Assembly: GCA_963717745.1 (NCBI GenBank)
Contig: CAVQXJ010000007.1
Span: 372,001-436,000, forward strand
DNA: 64,000 nucleotides
Reading direction: 5' to 3'
Source of the DNA: JACCXG01 sp963717745
GTDB taxonomy: Bacteria > Acidobacteriota > Vicinamibacteria > Vicinamibacterales > 2-12-FULL-66-21
Shown one piece after another: positions 42,870 through 51,051 of this stretch (within the stretch, counting starts at the first letter, position 1; the number at the start of each line of letters is the position of its first letter). The notes below the pieces were generated by a model, which made no database searches, had not been told where the DNA came from, and saw nothing but the letters and a program-made list of their open reading frames with translations. The position numbers and the translations under genes are program-made.

Positions 42870-44313
42870 AGTCGCCCTTCGACGGTGCTCGGGGCGACCC
42901 TGAGCTTGTCGAAGCGTCGCTGCCGGGCACGCCAGGCTCGGTCATGGCTTCCGCGGACAGCACGCGATCCAGCTGCTCCGCGGACAGCAGGCCGCGTTCG
43001 AGAACGAGCGCGCGGATCGACGACCCGGTCTGGACCGCGGTTTTCGCGATCTCCGCTGTCGCGGTGTAGCCGATGTAAGGACTGAGCGCGGTCGCGAGCG
43101 CGGTGCTGCGGTCGAGCAGCTCGCGGCAGCGCTCCTCGTCGGCCTGGATGCCGGCGATGCAGCGCTGCTGCAGCACCTGCATCGCACTCTCCAGGATGCG
43201 GGTGGCATGAATCGCGTTCCAAGCGATGACCGGCATCATCACGTTGAGCTCCAACTGGCCGGCCTCCGCGGCCGCGAGGATCGTCGCGTCGCAGCCGAAG
43301 ACCTGGAAGCAGACCTGGTTGACCATCTCCGGCACCGACGGGTTGACCTTGCCGGGCATGATCGAGGAGCCGGGCTGCACCGCAGGAAGACGGATCTCGG
43401 CGAGGCCGGCGCGCGGTCCCATGCTCAGGAGACGCAGGTCGGAGGCGATCTTTCCGACCTCGGACGCCAGCCGCCGCAGCGCCCCCGAGTAGCCGAGTAC
43501 GTCGCCCATGCTTTGCGTGACGCGGAAGCGATTCACCGCCGGGCGGACCGCCGCACCGGTCCATGACGCCAGATGGGACACCGCGGTCGTGGTGTAGTCG
43601 TTGCCGGCGTTGATCCCCGTACCGAGCGCGGTCGACCCGAGATTGAGCTCGAGGAGCTGTTTCGAGCTGCGCTCGAGCTCCTTCGTCGCGTGTGCGACGT
43701 TGGCGGCAAACCCGCCGAATTCCTGGCCGAGCCTGATCGGCACCGCATCCTGCAGGTGGGTGCGGCCGGTTTTCAGGACGCGGTCGAACTCCCGCGCCTT
43801 GGTCGACAATCCATGGGCCAGGCCGCGGCCTGAGGCCAGCAGGCCGGGAATCATCGCCAGCAGCGCCAGACGGGTCGCGGTCGGGAACACGTCGTTGGTG
43901 GACTGGCCCATGTTGACGTGATCGTTGGGGTGCACGCGTTCGTAGTCTCCGCGTCGCGCCCCGAGGATCTCCGCGGCACGATTGGCCAGCACCTCGTTGA
44001 CGTTCATGTTGTGGGAGGTGCCGGCGCCGGCTTGATAGACGTCGACCACGAACTGGTCGCGAAGCCGGCCGGCCAGCACCTCGTCCGCGGCCGCGACGAT
44101 GGCGTCGGCGATCGTCGAGTCCAGGCGGCCGAGCACGCGATTGGCTTCGGCCGCCGCCTTCTTGATCTGGACGGTCGCCGTCACCAGCTCGGGCGGCGCG
44201 GTCATGCCGCTGATCGGAAAGTTCTCCACCGCGCGCTGGGTCTGCACGCCGTAGTAGGCATCCGCGGGGACGCGGAGCTCGCCAAGGGGATCGCGTTCGG
44301 TGCGGAACTTCAT
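42658..44313 (-). CDS. aspA: Aspartate ammonia-lyase with abnormal C-terminal extension
   Basis: Converts L-aspartate to fumarate plus ammonia; it lies divergent from class I fumarase, so the two may feed the TCA cycle. YYGVQTQRAVENFPISG at the start, HPNDHVNMGQSTNDVFPT, and GSSIMPGKVNPSVPEMVNQV (catalytic Ser loop; EMVNQV favours aspartase over FumC) are clear. The native end is expected after MTEPGVPG near 42922. Instead the frame runs into a palindrome (42877-42914) and stays open to 42658, inside the methyltransferase gene. A one-base shift before the palindrome would end at 42866, overlapping the next ATG (ATGA). Either way the tail is repeat-derived. Confidence 0.88.
   Translation of the reverse strand: MKFRTERDPLGELRVPADAYYGVQTQRAVENFPISGMTAPPELVTATVQIKKAAAEANRVLGRLDSTIADAIVAAADEVLAGRLRDQFVVDVYQAGAGTSHNMNVNEVLANRAAEILGARRGDYERVHPNDHVNMGQSTNDVFPTATRLALLAMIPGLLASGRGLAHGLSTKAREFDRVLKTGRTHLQDAVPIRLGQEFGGFAANVAHATKELERSSKQLLELNLGSTALGTGINAGNDYTTTAVSHLASWTGAAVRPAVNRFRVTQSMGDVLGYSGALRRLASEVGKIASDLRLLSMGPRAGLAEIRLPAVQPGSSIMPGKVNPSVPEMVNQVCFQVFGCDATILAAAEAGQLELNVMMPVIAWNAIHATRILESAMQVLQQRCIAGIQADEERCRELLDRSTALATALSPYIGYTATAEIAKTAVQTGSSIRALVLERGLLSAEQLDRVLSAEAMTEPGVPGSDASTSSGSPRAPSKGDYEQGATHGKTDRSNRTAAGRRGHPRRAVGSAQRAVPSGAAGNARRTGSGRVATPRSSDGQAAHRGAKRRR
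42877..42914. repeat. Short palindromic repeat (CTTCGAC...GTCGAAG) at the aspA end
   Basis: An imperfect 38-bp palindrome with ends CTTCGAC and GTCGAAG and inner CTCGGGG/CCCTGAG. It is of the GCTTCGACAAGCTCAGGGT type that is widespread as dispersed repeats in high-GC genomes. It sits where the aspA stop codon is expected. Confidence 0.75.
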
Positions 44314-44321
44314 GATCGCGG

Positions 44322-44371
44322 CCGTGGCCCGTGGCCCGTGGCCCGCCGGACTGCGGACTGCGGACCGCGAG
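44322..44371. repeat. Short tandem words between aspA and fumarase
   Basis: Three consecutive GTGGCCC units followed by GGACTGC, GGACTGC, GGACCGC. The second set is the complement of words in the 54.7-kb element (CCGCAGTCCGCGG). It lies in the 83-base divergent space between aspA and fumA. Confidence 0.6.
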
Positions 44372-44384
44372 AATTTCAGTGAAT

Positions 44385-44390
44385 TATACT
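44385..44390 (+). promoter_or_regulatory. -10 box placed for a leaderless fumarase transcript
   Basis: TATACT followed by six bases (GCCCGG) and the ATG at 44397. No ribosome site can fit between. The upstream -35 is weak. Confidence 0.55.
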
Positions 44391-44396
44391 GCCCGG

Positions 44397-45926
44397 ATGC
44401 TTCCCTCCTTCTTCGACAGCGTTGTCGAGCTCATCACCCGGACGTCGACGGATCTGCCTCCGGACGTCCGCGCCGCGATGCGGACGGCCGTGGCCACCGA
44501 GGACGGCACCTCGCGTGCCGGACAGGCGATCGCGATCATCGCCCAGAACATCGATCAGGCGGCATCGTGTGAAGGACCGATCTGCCAGGACACCGGGATG
44601 CCGACCTTCGAGATCAAGGTCCCGGTCGGCGCGAATCAGATCTGGATGAAGCAGCAGATCCGCGCCGCCATCGCCGAAGCCACCCGGCGCGGAAAGCTGC
44701 GGCCGAACTCGGTCGATTCGATCACCGGCGAGAACTCGGGCGACAACCTCGGGCCGGGCACGCCGATCGTGCATTTCGAGCAGTGGGAGCGCGCGGACAT
44801 CGAAATGCGCCTGATCCTCAAGGGCGGCGGCTGCGAGAACACCAACGCGCAGTATTCGCTGCCCACCGAGCTCGATCACCTCGGGCGCGCCGATCGCACG
44901 CTCGAAGGCGTCAGGAAGTGCATCCTCCACGCGGTCTGGAAGGCGCAGGGGAAGGGCTGCGGGCCTGGAGCCGTCGGCGTCTGCGTCGGCGGCGATCGGA
45001 CCTCTGGCTATCTGCACGCGAAGGAGCAGTTGTTCCGAACGCTCGACGACAGCAACGATGATCCACGCCTGGCCGCGATCGAGGCCGCCGTCCTGGACGA
45101 GGCCAACCGGCTCAGCGTCGGGCCGATGGGGTTCAGCGGGCGGACCACGCTGATCGGCTGCAAGATCGGCGCGCTCAATCGCCTGCCCGCGAGCTTCTTC
45201 GTCTCGATCGCCTACGACTGCTGGGCCTTCCGCCGTCTCGGCGTGCACCTGGACGCCGCCACCGGAGCGATCACGTCATGGCTGTATCGGGATCCGGCGG
45301 TGCCGGCGGAGCCGATGGTGTCGCCGGACGCGGTCGGCGCCGGGTTCACGCGGACCGGGCGGGAGATTGCGCTGCAAGCCCCGATCTCCGAGGAACAGAT
45401 CCGCCAATTGAAGGTCGGCGACGTCGTCCTGATTTCCGGCCGGGTCTACACCGGGCGCGATGCCGTGCACGCGCATCTCATGAAGCACGAGCCGCCGGTC
45501 GATCTCCGCGGCGGCGTGCTCTATCACTGCGGTCCGGTGGTCGTGAAGGAAGGGGACGGCTGGCGGATCACCGCCGCCGGACCGACGACCAGCATCCGGG
45601 AAGAGCCGTATCAGGCGACCATTCTCGAACGGTTCGGCGTGCGCGTGGTGATCGGGAAAGGCGGGATGGGGGCCAAGACGCTGGCCGGCCTGCAGAAATC
45701 GGGCGCGGTTTATTTGAACGGCATCGGCGGCGCCGCCCAGTTCTACGCCCGCTGCATCGAACGCGTCGACGGCGTGTCGCTGACCGAGTTCGGTACACCC
45801 GAGGCGATGTGGCACCTGCAGGTCCGCGATTTTCCCGCCATCGTGACGATGGATGCCCACGGCAACAGCCTGCACAAGGACGTGGAAGAGGCGTCGGGGA
45901 AGATCCTGGCGACGCTAAAGGGGTGA
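44397..45926 (+). CDS. fumA: Class I (4Fe-4S) fumarate hydratase
   Basis: A 509-residue oxygen-sensitive fumarase interconverting fumarate and malate. CQDTGMPTFEIKVP, GGGCENTNAQYSLP and GKGCGPGAVGVCVGGDRTSG supply the three cluster cysteines in the alpha-type half; IGKGGMGAKTLAGLQ and LNGIGGAAQFYARCI mark the beta-type half. It is the single-chain form. It is divergent from aspartase, which produces its substrate. The start at 44397 is fixed by the six-base spacing to TATACT. Confidence 0.94.
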   Translation: MLPSFFDSVVELITRTSTDLPPDVRAAMRTAVATEDGTSRAGQAIAIIAQNIDQAASCEGPICQDTGMPTFEIKVPVGANQIWMKQQIRAAIAEATRRGKLRPNSVDSITGENSGDNLGPGTPIVHFEQWERADIEMRLILKGGGCENTNAQYSLPTELDHLGRADRTLEGVRKCILHAVWKAQGKGCGPGAVGVCVGGDRTSGYLHAKEQLFRTLDDSNDDPRLAAIEAAVLDEANRLSVGPMGFSGRTTLIGCKIGALNRLPASFFVSIAYDCWAFRRLGVHLDAATGAITSWLYRDPAVPAEPMVSPDAVGAGFTRTGREIALQAPISEEQIRQLKVGDVVLISGRVYTGRDAVHAHLMKHEPPVDLRGGVLYHCGPVVVKEGDGWRITAAGPTTSIREEPYQATILERFGVRVVIGKGGMGAKTLAGLQKSGAVYLNGIGGAAQFYARCIERVDGVSLTEFGTPEAMWHLQVRDFPAIVTMDAHGNSLHKDVEEASGKILATLKG

Positions 45927-45939
45927 GAAAAGGCCCAAC

Positions 45940-46056
45940 GACAGCCGCCCCCAAACCTACACGAGATCAGGAGGCAAGGAGATCAGGAGTCTTTTTGATT
46001 TTCAAAAGCATTCCTCCTGACCTCCCGATCTCCTGTGGGTTTTGAGGGCGGCTGAC
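45940..46056. repeat. CAGGAGG palindrome, copy 5
   Basis: The GACAGCCGCCCCCAAACC end is mirrored by GGTTTTGAGGGCGGCTG; inner words are GATCAGGAGGCAAGGAGATC versus CCTCCTGACCTCCCGATCTC. It lies between convergent fumA and pgi, 14 bases after the fumA stop and 17 before the pgi stop. Confidence 0.87.
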
Positions 46057-46072
46057 GACCGAACAAGGAGCG

Positions 46073-47752
46073 TCAGGCGAGCGCCTGATCGAACAGCTCG
46101 GTGAGAACCTGCCCGGGATCGCCGCCCGTCAGGTGCAGCCGCACCACGCGGCGGCCATGGGCTTCGAGTGTCTCGTAGTCACCCAGCGCCTGCGCGCGTT
46201 TGAGTACGGAGAACGAGTAGCCGGCTTCGGGGATCTCGGTCTGCGTGCGATCGTCGGCGGTGATCAGAAAGACCAGCGCGGTGTTGGGCCCGCCTTTGTG
46301 GTACTGGCCGGTCGAATGCAGATAGCGCGGGCCGACTCCGAACGTGGTCGCGGCGCGCGTTTTCGCGCTGATCGCGCGGCGAATCCCAGCCACCACCGCT
46401 TCGGTGTCCGGACTCGAGGGGAGGTACGACAAGAACGCGACGTAGTCCCCCGGCTGCACTTCCGCAATTGCCGCCCGGACGACGCCGGACGGTGACATCC
46501 CGCCGAATGCCCGGTTGTGCACGGCGATCTGCTCGTTCCGAGCGAGCGGCTCCGTCTCCGGCAATCGCCCGGTGGCCGCATATCCTTCGAGCAGCTCCTT
46601 GGTCTTCTGCTTCGCCTCCGAGACGTTCGGCTCGTCGAACGGGTTGATGAGCAACGCCGCGCCGGCGACCGCGGTGGCGAACTCCCACCGGAAGAACTCG
46701 GCACCGAGGCCGTCCAGCCGGGTGGTCAGATGCAGAACCGGATGACCCGCGGCGTGCAGCGAGGCCAGCAGATCCTTGTCGGGCGCGTCACGATCCGTCG
46801 CAATCGCGACGAAGGCGCGATCCTGACCGTACTGCTCGGGGGGACCGAGCGGTTCGTCCACGACCGGGAGCGCCCCCTGGTTCCGCTTGCCGGTGCTCTC
46901 GGCGATCAGCTGCTCGATCCACAACCCGAGCGTCGACAGCGACTCCGGCAGCACGACCGTGAGTTTGTCGCGGCCGGCGAGCGTGGCCGCGCCGATGAAT
47001 GCGCCCAGCTCGAATCCGGCGTTCGCATGATTCTCCTGGCGGCACCCGTCGGCCATCGTCGCTCCCGCCGAGAGCAGGTCGTGGGCGGGGGCGCCGATTA
47101 ACGCCGTCGGCACCAGACCGAACAGCGACAGGGCTGAGAAGCGGCCGCCGATGTCCGCCGGATTGATGAACGTCTCGCGGTAGCCGCGGGTGGCCGCCAA
47201 CGTCTGCAGCGCAGTGTCGGGATCGGTGATGGCAATGAACTGACGCCCGGCGCGCCCGCCCAGCGCCGAAACCATGCGGCTCCAGAAGAAGCGCTCCATC
47301 GAGGCCACTTCGACGGTCCCGCCGCTCTTGCTCGCGACGACGATCAAGGTGCGTTCGGGGACCAGCCGCGCCGCCGCGGTGGTCAGCGTGAGCTCGTCGG
47401 TGGTGTCGAGCACGTAGAGCTCCGGCGAGCCGCTGGCGATCCCGTAGACCGATCGCAGCACTTCGGCGCAGAGACTGCTGCCGCCCATACCGAGCAGATA
47501 CACCGCTTCGATGTGCTCCTCGCGCGCCGCCCGGCCGAGCGCCGCCACGCGATCGAGGTGCGGCGCCATGGTCTTGCCGACATCGAGCCAGCCGAGGCGT
47601 GAGCGGATGGACTTCGCGGCCGCCGACTCAGGCTCGGCGCCCCACACCGAGATGTCGCGATCCCAGATGCGTGAGACCACTTTTTCGTGCAGGAGCCGGT
47701 TGGCGAGGTCCGCCGCCAGCTGGTAGGGAAGGGTCATGGCAAGTTCGACCAT
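46073..47752 (-). CDS. pgi: Glucose-6-phosphate isomerase (TalPgi-type)
   Basis: A 559-residue enzyme converting glucose-6-phosphate and fructose-6-phosphate. It resembles the isomerase half of transaldolase/isomerase fusions: YLLGMGGSSLCAEVL, VVASKSGGTVEVASMERFFW, DIGGRFSALSLFGLVPTALI and GHPVLHLTTRLDGLGAEFFRW. The transaldolase half is not encoded here, so this is a stand-alone version. The start at 47752 (MVELAMTLPYQ) may be replaced by the ATG five codons later. Length is slightly above classical Pgi. Confidence 0.9.
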   Translation of the reverse strand: MVELAMTLPYQLAADLANRLLHEKVVSRIWDRDISVWGAEPESAAAKSIRSRLGWLDVGKTMAPHLDRVAALGRAAREEHIEAVYLLGMGGSSLCAEVLRSVYGIASGSPELYVLDTTDELTLTTAAARLVPERTLIVVASKSGGTVEVASMERFFWSRMVSALGGRAGRQFIAITDPDTALQTLAATRGYRETFINPADIGGRFSALSLFGLVPTALIGAPAHDLLSAGATMADGCRQENHANAGFELGAFIGAATLAGRDKLTVVLPESLSTLGLWIEQLIAESTGKRNQGALPVVDEPLGPPEQYGQDRAFVAIATDRDAPDKDLLASLHAAGHPVLHLTTRLDGLGAEFFRWEFATAVAGAALLINPFDEPNVSEAKQKTKELLEGYAATGRLPETEPLARNEQIAVHNRAFGGMSPSGVVRAAIAEVQPGDYVAFLSYLPSSPDTEAVVAGIRRAISAKTRAATTFGVGPRYLHSTGQYHKGGPNTALVFLITADDRTQTEIPEAGYSFSVLKRAQALGDYETLEAHGRRVVRLHLTGGDPGQVLTELFDQALA

Positions 47753-48009
47753 TATCGATCGCGTGGCTTCCAGCTTCAGCCGGAAGAACCCTGGAGCCGG
47801 CTGCAGCCCAGCCGTAGCGCGGGCGGTTTGACCCGGCGAGCCCCCGGCTGTGATTTCCGGGATCCCGGGCCAGGAATGGGAGTCTAATCCTCTGAGGCCT
47901 AAGGGTTTAGCTGGAAGAGGCCGCCTGTCAAGCTCGCCGCTCCAGTTGAAGCCCCCGGCCCGAAGCCGGTATACTTCCGTAAGTAGTTGCGAGTTCAGGA
48001 GATTAGCTG
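47753..48009. other. Divergent space between pgi and erpA
   Basis: No ORF that I support. It holds a TATACT box at 47969-47974 about 35 bases upstream of the erpA start, followed by TTCAGGAGATT as ribosome site, so erpA has a normal short leader. GC-rich inverted words near 47810-47870 are seen but not assigned. Confidence 0.4.
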
Positions 48010-48339
48010 ATGATCAACGTCACCCCGATAGCCGCCTCGAAGATCACCGAGCTGCTGACGGAAGAGAACAAACCAGACGCTGGACTGCGGGTTTTCGTGC
48101 AGGGCGGCGGCTGTTCCGGATTTCAGTACGGCCTGATGATCGATGAGGGCGAAGGCGACGAGACGACGGATGCCGTCATCGAGTCGAACGGCGTCAAGCT
48201 GCTGGTCGATCCGATCAGTGCGCGCTACCTCACCGGCGCCGAAGTGGACTTCGTCGACAACATCACCGGCGGTGGATTCACGATCAAGAACCCCAACGCC
48301 AAGTCCACCTGCGGCTGCGGTTCTTCATTCAACGTCTAA
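48010..48339 (+). CDS. erpA: A-type iron-sulfur carrier protein (ErpA/IscA/HesB family)
   Basis: A 109-residue carrier that delivers Fe-S clusters to apo-proteins. The three ligand cysteines are in GGGCSGFQYG (Cys35) and STCGCGSSF (near the C-terminus). The internal SNGVKLLVDP and GGGFTIKNPN match ErpA. The neighbouring Fur-rubrerythrin gene suggests shared iron or oxidative-stress context. Confidence 0.94.
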   Translation: MINVTPIAASKITELLTEENKPDAGLRVFVQGGGCSGFQYGLMIDEGEGDETTDAVIESNGVKLLVDPISARYLTGAEVDFVDNITGGGFTIKNPNAKSTCGCGSSFNV

Positions 48340-48432
48340 CGACGGGCCCTCGACCGACACGCCGCCGGCCGCGCCTTTGTGCTTCGCCGGCGCGGCGGCT
48401 GTCAGGCGATGGCTGATGGCTGAGAGCTGTCA

Positions 48433-49410
48433 GTGGAACCGACGACCGCCTACCTCGACAGCCTCAGGCCTGCCGGGAGCAAACGCTCCGGCAAGCGCGA
48501 CCTCATCGTCAATGTCTTCCTGCGTCAGGAAGGACATCTGACCGCCGATGATCTGTACGACCTGATCCGCAAGGAAGATCAGAAAATCAGCCGCGCCACC
48601 GTCTACCGCACGCTGCAGTGGATGGAGGAGGCGGGCATCGCGCGCAAGGTCGACTTCGGCGAGGGGCGATTCCGGTTCGAGCATTCCTATCGGCATCCGC
48701 GGCATTTTCATCTGATCTGCAAGACCTGCAATCGCTCGTTCGAGTTCCTCAGCTCGGACATCGAGGCCCTGCTCGAGGAAGTGGCGGCGGCCCGCAATTT
48801 CACCGCGCGGCAGAGCATTCTCCAGATCCACGGTACCTGCGAAGCTTGCCGGACCGGGCGCACCCCGGCGGTCGAAGGCGGGACGACCGAGCTGCTGTTT
48901 GCGCGCGATGCCCTCCGCATCGCGATCGCCACCGAACGCAGCGGGCTGGAGTTCTATTCGCGCGGCGCGCGAATGACCAAGGACGCCCGCGGCCGCCGGG
49001 TCTTCGAGAAGCTCGCGGAGGAAGAGAAGGAGCATCTCGGCAAGCTGGAGGCGCGCTACAAGGAACTGCTGCACACCGATCCGCTGCTCGAGTCGCGCCC
49101 GACCTTCCTGTTTTTCAAAGGGGCGGCGAATGGATTGTTCGCGGCCGGCGCCGAGCAGCTGGCCAAGGGGGTCGACGATCGTCAGGCACTGATGATCGGG
49201 ATCCGGTGCGAGCGCGCCTCTCACCGCTTCTTCAAGCGGTACGGCGACCGCTTCGAGGATTCGGAAGGGAAGCAGATCTTCCTCGAGTTCGCCACCGAGG
49301 AGCGCGAGCACCTCGAGCTGCTGATTCGCGAGTATCGCGCCCTGCTGGATCGCCAGCGCCGCGGTCCGGCGACCCGCGGAAAAACCCGCCGCCATCAACC
49401 GTCGGCCTGA
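48433..49410 (+). CDS. Fur-family regulator fused to a rubrerythrin-type diiron domain
   Basis: A 325-residue two-domain protein. Residues about 1-145 are a Fur/PerR repressor: winged helix TADDLYDLIR...SRATVYRTLQWMEEAGIARK, metal-binding RHPRHFHLICKTCNRSFEF and HGTCEACRTG with two CxxC pairs. Residues about 155-310 are a four-helix ferritin-like domain with two matching diiron halves: ALRIAIATERSGLEFY...LAEEEKEHLGKL and ALMIGIRCERASHRFF...FATEEREHLELL, giving all E, ExxH, E, ExxH ligands. The fusion could sense iron or peroxide and destroy peroxide in one molecule (inference). GTG start at 48433, close downstream of erpA. The order and both intact sites are clear; such fusions are uncommon. 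Confidence 0.9.
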   Translation: MEPTTAYLDSLRPAGSKRSGKRDLIVNVFLRQEGHLTADDLYDLIRKEDQKISRATVYRTLQWMEEAGIARKVDFGEGRFRFEHSYRHPRHFHLICKTCNRSFEFLSSDIEALLEEVAAARNFTARQSILQIHGTCEACRTGRTPAVEGGTTELLFARDALRIAIATERSGLEFYSRGARMTKDARGRRVFEKLAEEEKEHLGKLEARYKELLHTDPLLESRPTFLFFKGAANGLFAAGAEQLAKGVDDRQALMIGIRCERASHRFFKRYGDRFEDSEGKQIFLEFATEEREHLELLIREYRALLDRQRRGPATRGKTRRHQPSA

Positions 49411-49450
49411 CCGCCGCCGCCGACTCGCCCGAGGCGGGGCGGCCCGCTGC

Positions 49451-50278
49451 ATGATCGATCTCCACCTCCATACCACGGCGTCGGACGGATTGCTGTCGCC
49501 GCGCGAGCTCGTCGAGCGGGCGGCCGCCGCCGGTCTGACCACGATCGCCGTGACCGATCACGACACCGTCGGCGGGCTCGCCGAGGCCCGTGAGGCCGGG
49601 CAGGATCTCGGCGTCCGCGTGGTGGCCGGGATCGAAATCACGGCGGTGGAAAACGGGCAGGACCTTCACGTGCTCGGCTATTTCCTGGATCCTGAGAGCG
49701 CGTCGCTGGGAGCCTTCCTGCGCACGCAGCGTGCCGACCGGGTGAGGCGCGTCAGAGAGATCGGCGCGCGGCTCGGAGTGCTCGGCTATCGGCTGGACGT
49801 GGAACCGCTGGTCGCGGACGCCGCGCGCGGCGGCCGCAGCATCGGGCGGCCGGGGATCGCCGATGCGCTCGTCGCGGCCGGGCATTGCACGGACCGCAAC
49901 GATGCGTTCGCCCGCCTGCTCGGTCGCGACGGTCCGGCTTTCATTCCGCGCAGCGGCATTCCGGCCGCCGGCGTCATCGAAACCATTCACGCGGCGGGCG
50001 GCATCGCGTCGCTCGCGCATCCCGGGATCTCGGCGACCGACCAGCTGATCGAACAGCTGGCGCCCGCCGGTCTCGACGCGCTCGAGGTCTGGCACAGCGA
50101 CCATTCGCCGGAGCAGCAGGAGCATTACGGCCGGCTCGCCGATCGTCTCGGGCTCGCGCGGTCAGGTGGCTCGGATTACCACGGCGACGGGGTTCACCGC
50201 GAATGTCGTCTCGGCGGTGTCCTGCTTCCCGCGACCGAGCTGGCGCGGCTGGAAGCGCTCGCCGGCGCCGCGCGATGA
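49451..50278 (+). CDS. PHP-domain phosphoesterase
   Basis: A 275-residue metal-dependent phosphoesterase of the YciV/RnaAM-TrpH group, which includes 3',5'-nucleoside bisphosphate phosphatase and RNase activities. DLHLHTTASDGLLSP, VTDHDTVGGL, GIEITAVENGQDLHVLGY, ASLAHPG and SGGSDYHGD carry the metal ligands. Its stop overlaps the next start (ATGA), coupling it to the ABC-like protein. Confidence 0.9.
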   Translation: MIDLHLHTTASDGLLSPRELVERAAAAGLTTIAVTDHDTVGGLAEAREAGQDLGVRVVAGIEITAVENGQDLHVLGYFLDPESASLGAFLRTQRADRVRRVREIGARLGVLGYRLDVEPLVADAARGGRSIGRPGIADALVAAGHCTDRNDAFARLLGRDGPAFIPRSGIPAAGVIETIHAAGGIASLAHPGISATDQLIEQLAPAGLDALEVWHSDHSPEQQEHYGRLADRLGLARSGGSDYHGDGVHRECRLGGVLLPATELARLEALAGAAR

Positions 50279-50985
50279 CGGCGACGGTGCCGATGCTCGA
50301 GATTCGCGGGCTCGTGAAGCAGTTCAGCGGACTGCGGCCGCTGCGCATCCGCGAGTTGACGATCGGCGCCGGCGAGCGCGTGTCGCTCGGCGGTCTCGAC
50401 GCGGGTGTGGGCGAGCTGCTGGTCAACCTGGTGACCGGTGCGTCGCTGCCGGAACAGGGCGAGGTTCACGTCTTCGGCCAACGCACCGCCGACATCCCGG
50501 ATGGCGATGCATGGTTGGAGCTGCTGGAACGGTTCGGCATCGTGTCGCCGCGCGGCGTGCTGCTCGAAGGCTCGACGCTGCTGCAGAACCTGGCGATGCC
50601 GTTCACGTTGGCGATCGACCCGGTGCCGCCCGACGTGGTCGCCAAGGTCGAAGCGGTCGCGATCGAATGCGGACTCGATCCGGCACGTTGGCTGGGCGTG
50701 CGGACGGGTGAGTTGCCGGCCGACGTCCGGGTGCTGGCGCACCTCGCCCGCGCGCTGGCGCTGGGGCCGGACTTGATTGTGATCGAGCATCCCACGGCGG
50801 AGATCGCGCCGGCGGCACGCGGTGAGTTGGCCACCGCGATCGCGCGCGCCTGCGACCGCAGGCAGGTCGCCGCGCTCATCCTCACCAACGACGATGAATT
50901 CGGGAAGACGGCGGCGCCGCGAAACCTCAGGCTCGACGGCGCCACAGGACAGCTGAAACCGTTGAAGAAGGGCTGGTTGAGGTGA
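50275..50985 (+). CDS. ABC-type ATPase-like protein with lost catalytic motifs
   Basis: A 236-residue protein with the outline of an ABC nucleotide-binding domain: MLEIRGLVKQFSGLRPLRI at the start, a Walker A position reading GGLDAGVGELL without the Lys-Ser/Thr, the signature region reduced to GELPADVRVLAHLARALALG (no LSGGQ), and the Walker B region LIVIEHPT where the usual LLLDEPT Asp-Glu is altered. It is unlikely to hydrolyse ATP and may be a regulatory or structural half. No permease gene is adjacent; it is coupled to the PHP gene. Function unknown. Confidence 0.75.
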   Translation: MTATVPMLEIRGLVKQFSGLRPLRIRELTIGAGERVSLGGLDAGVGELLVNLVTGASLPEQGEVHVFGQRTADIPDGDAWLELLERFGIVSPRGVLLEGSTLLQNLAMPFTLAIDPVPPDVVAKVEAVAIECGLDPARWLGVRTGELPADVRVLAHLARALALGPDLIVIEHPTAEIAPAARGELATAIARACDRRQVAALILTNDDEFGKTAAPRNLRLDGATGQLKPLKKGWLR

Positions 50986-51051
50986 GCGCCGCCACTCCGC
51001 TCCGCCTCCGCTCCGTCCGCACCGGGCGGAGCTACGGCGCGACAAGTCGCC

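Noticed and set aside
47753..48009. Riboswitch upstream of erpA or pgi
   Set aside because: GC-rich inverted words exist, but I could match no known aptamer core, and the erpA leader from the TATACT box is too short.
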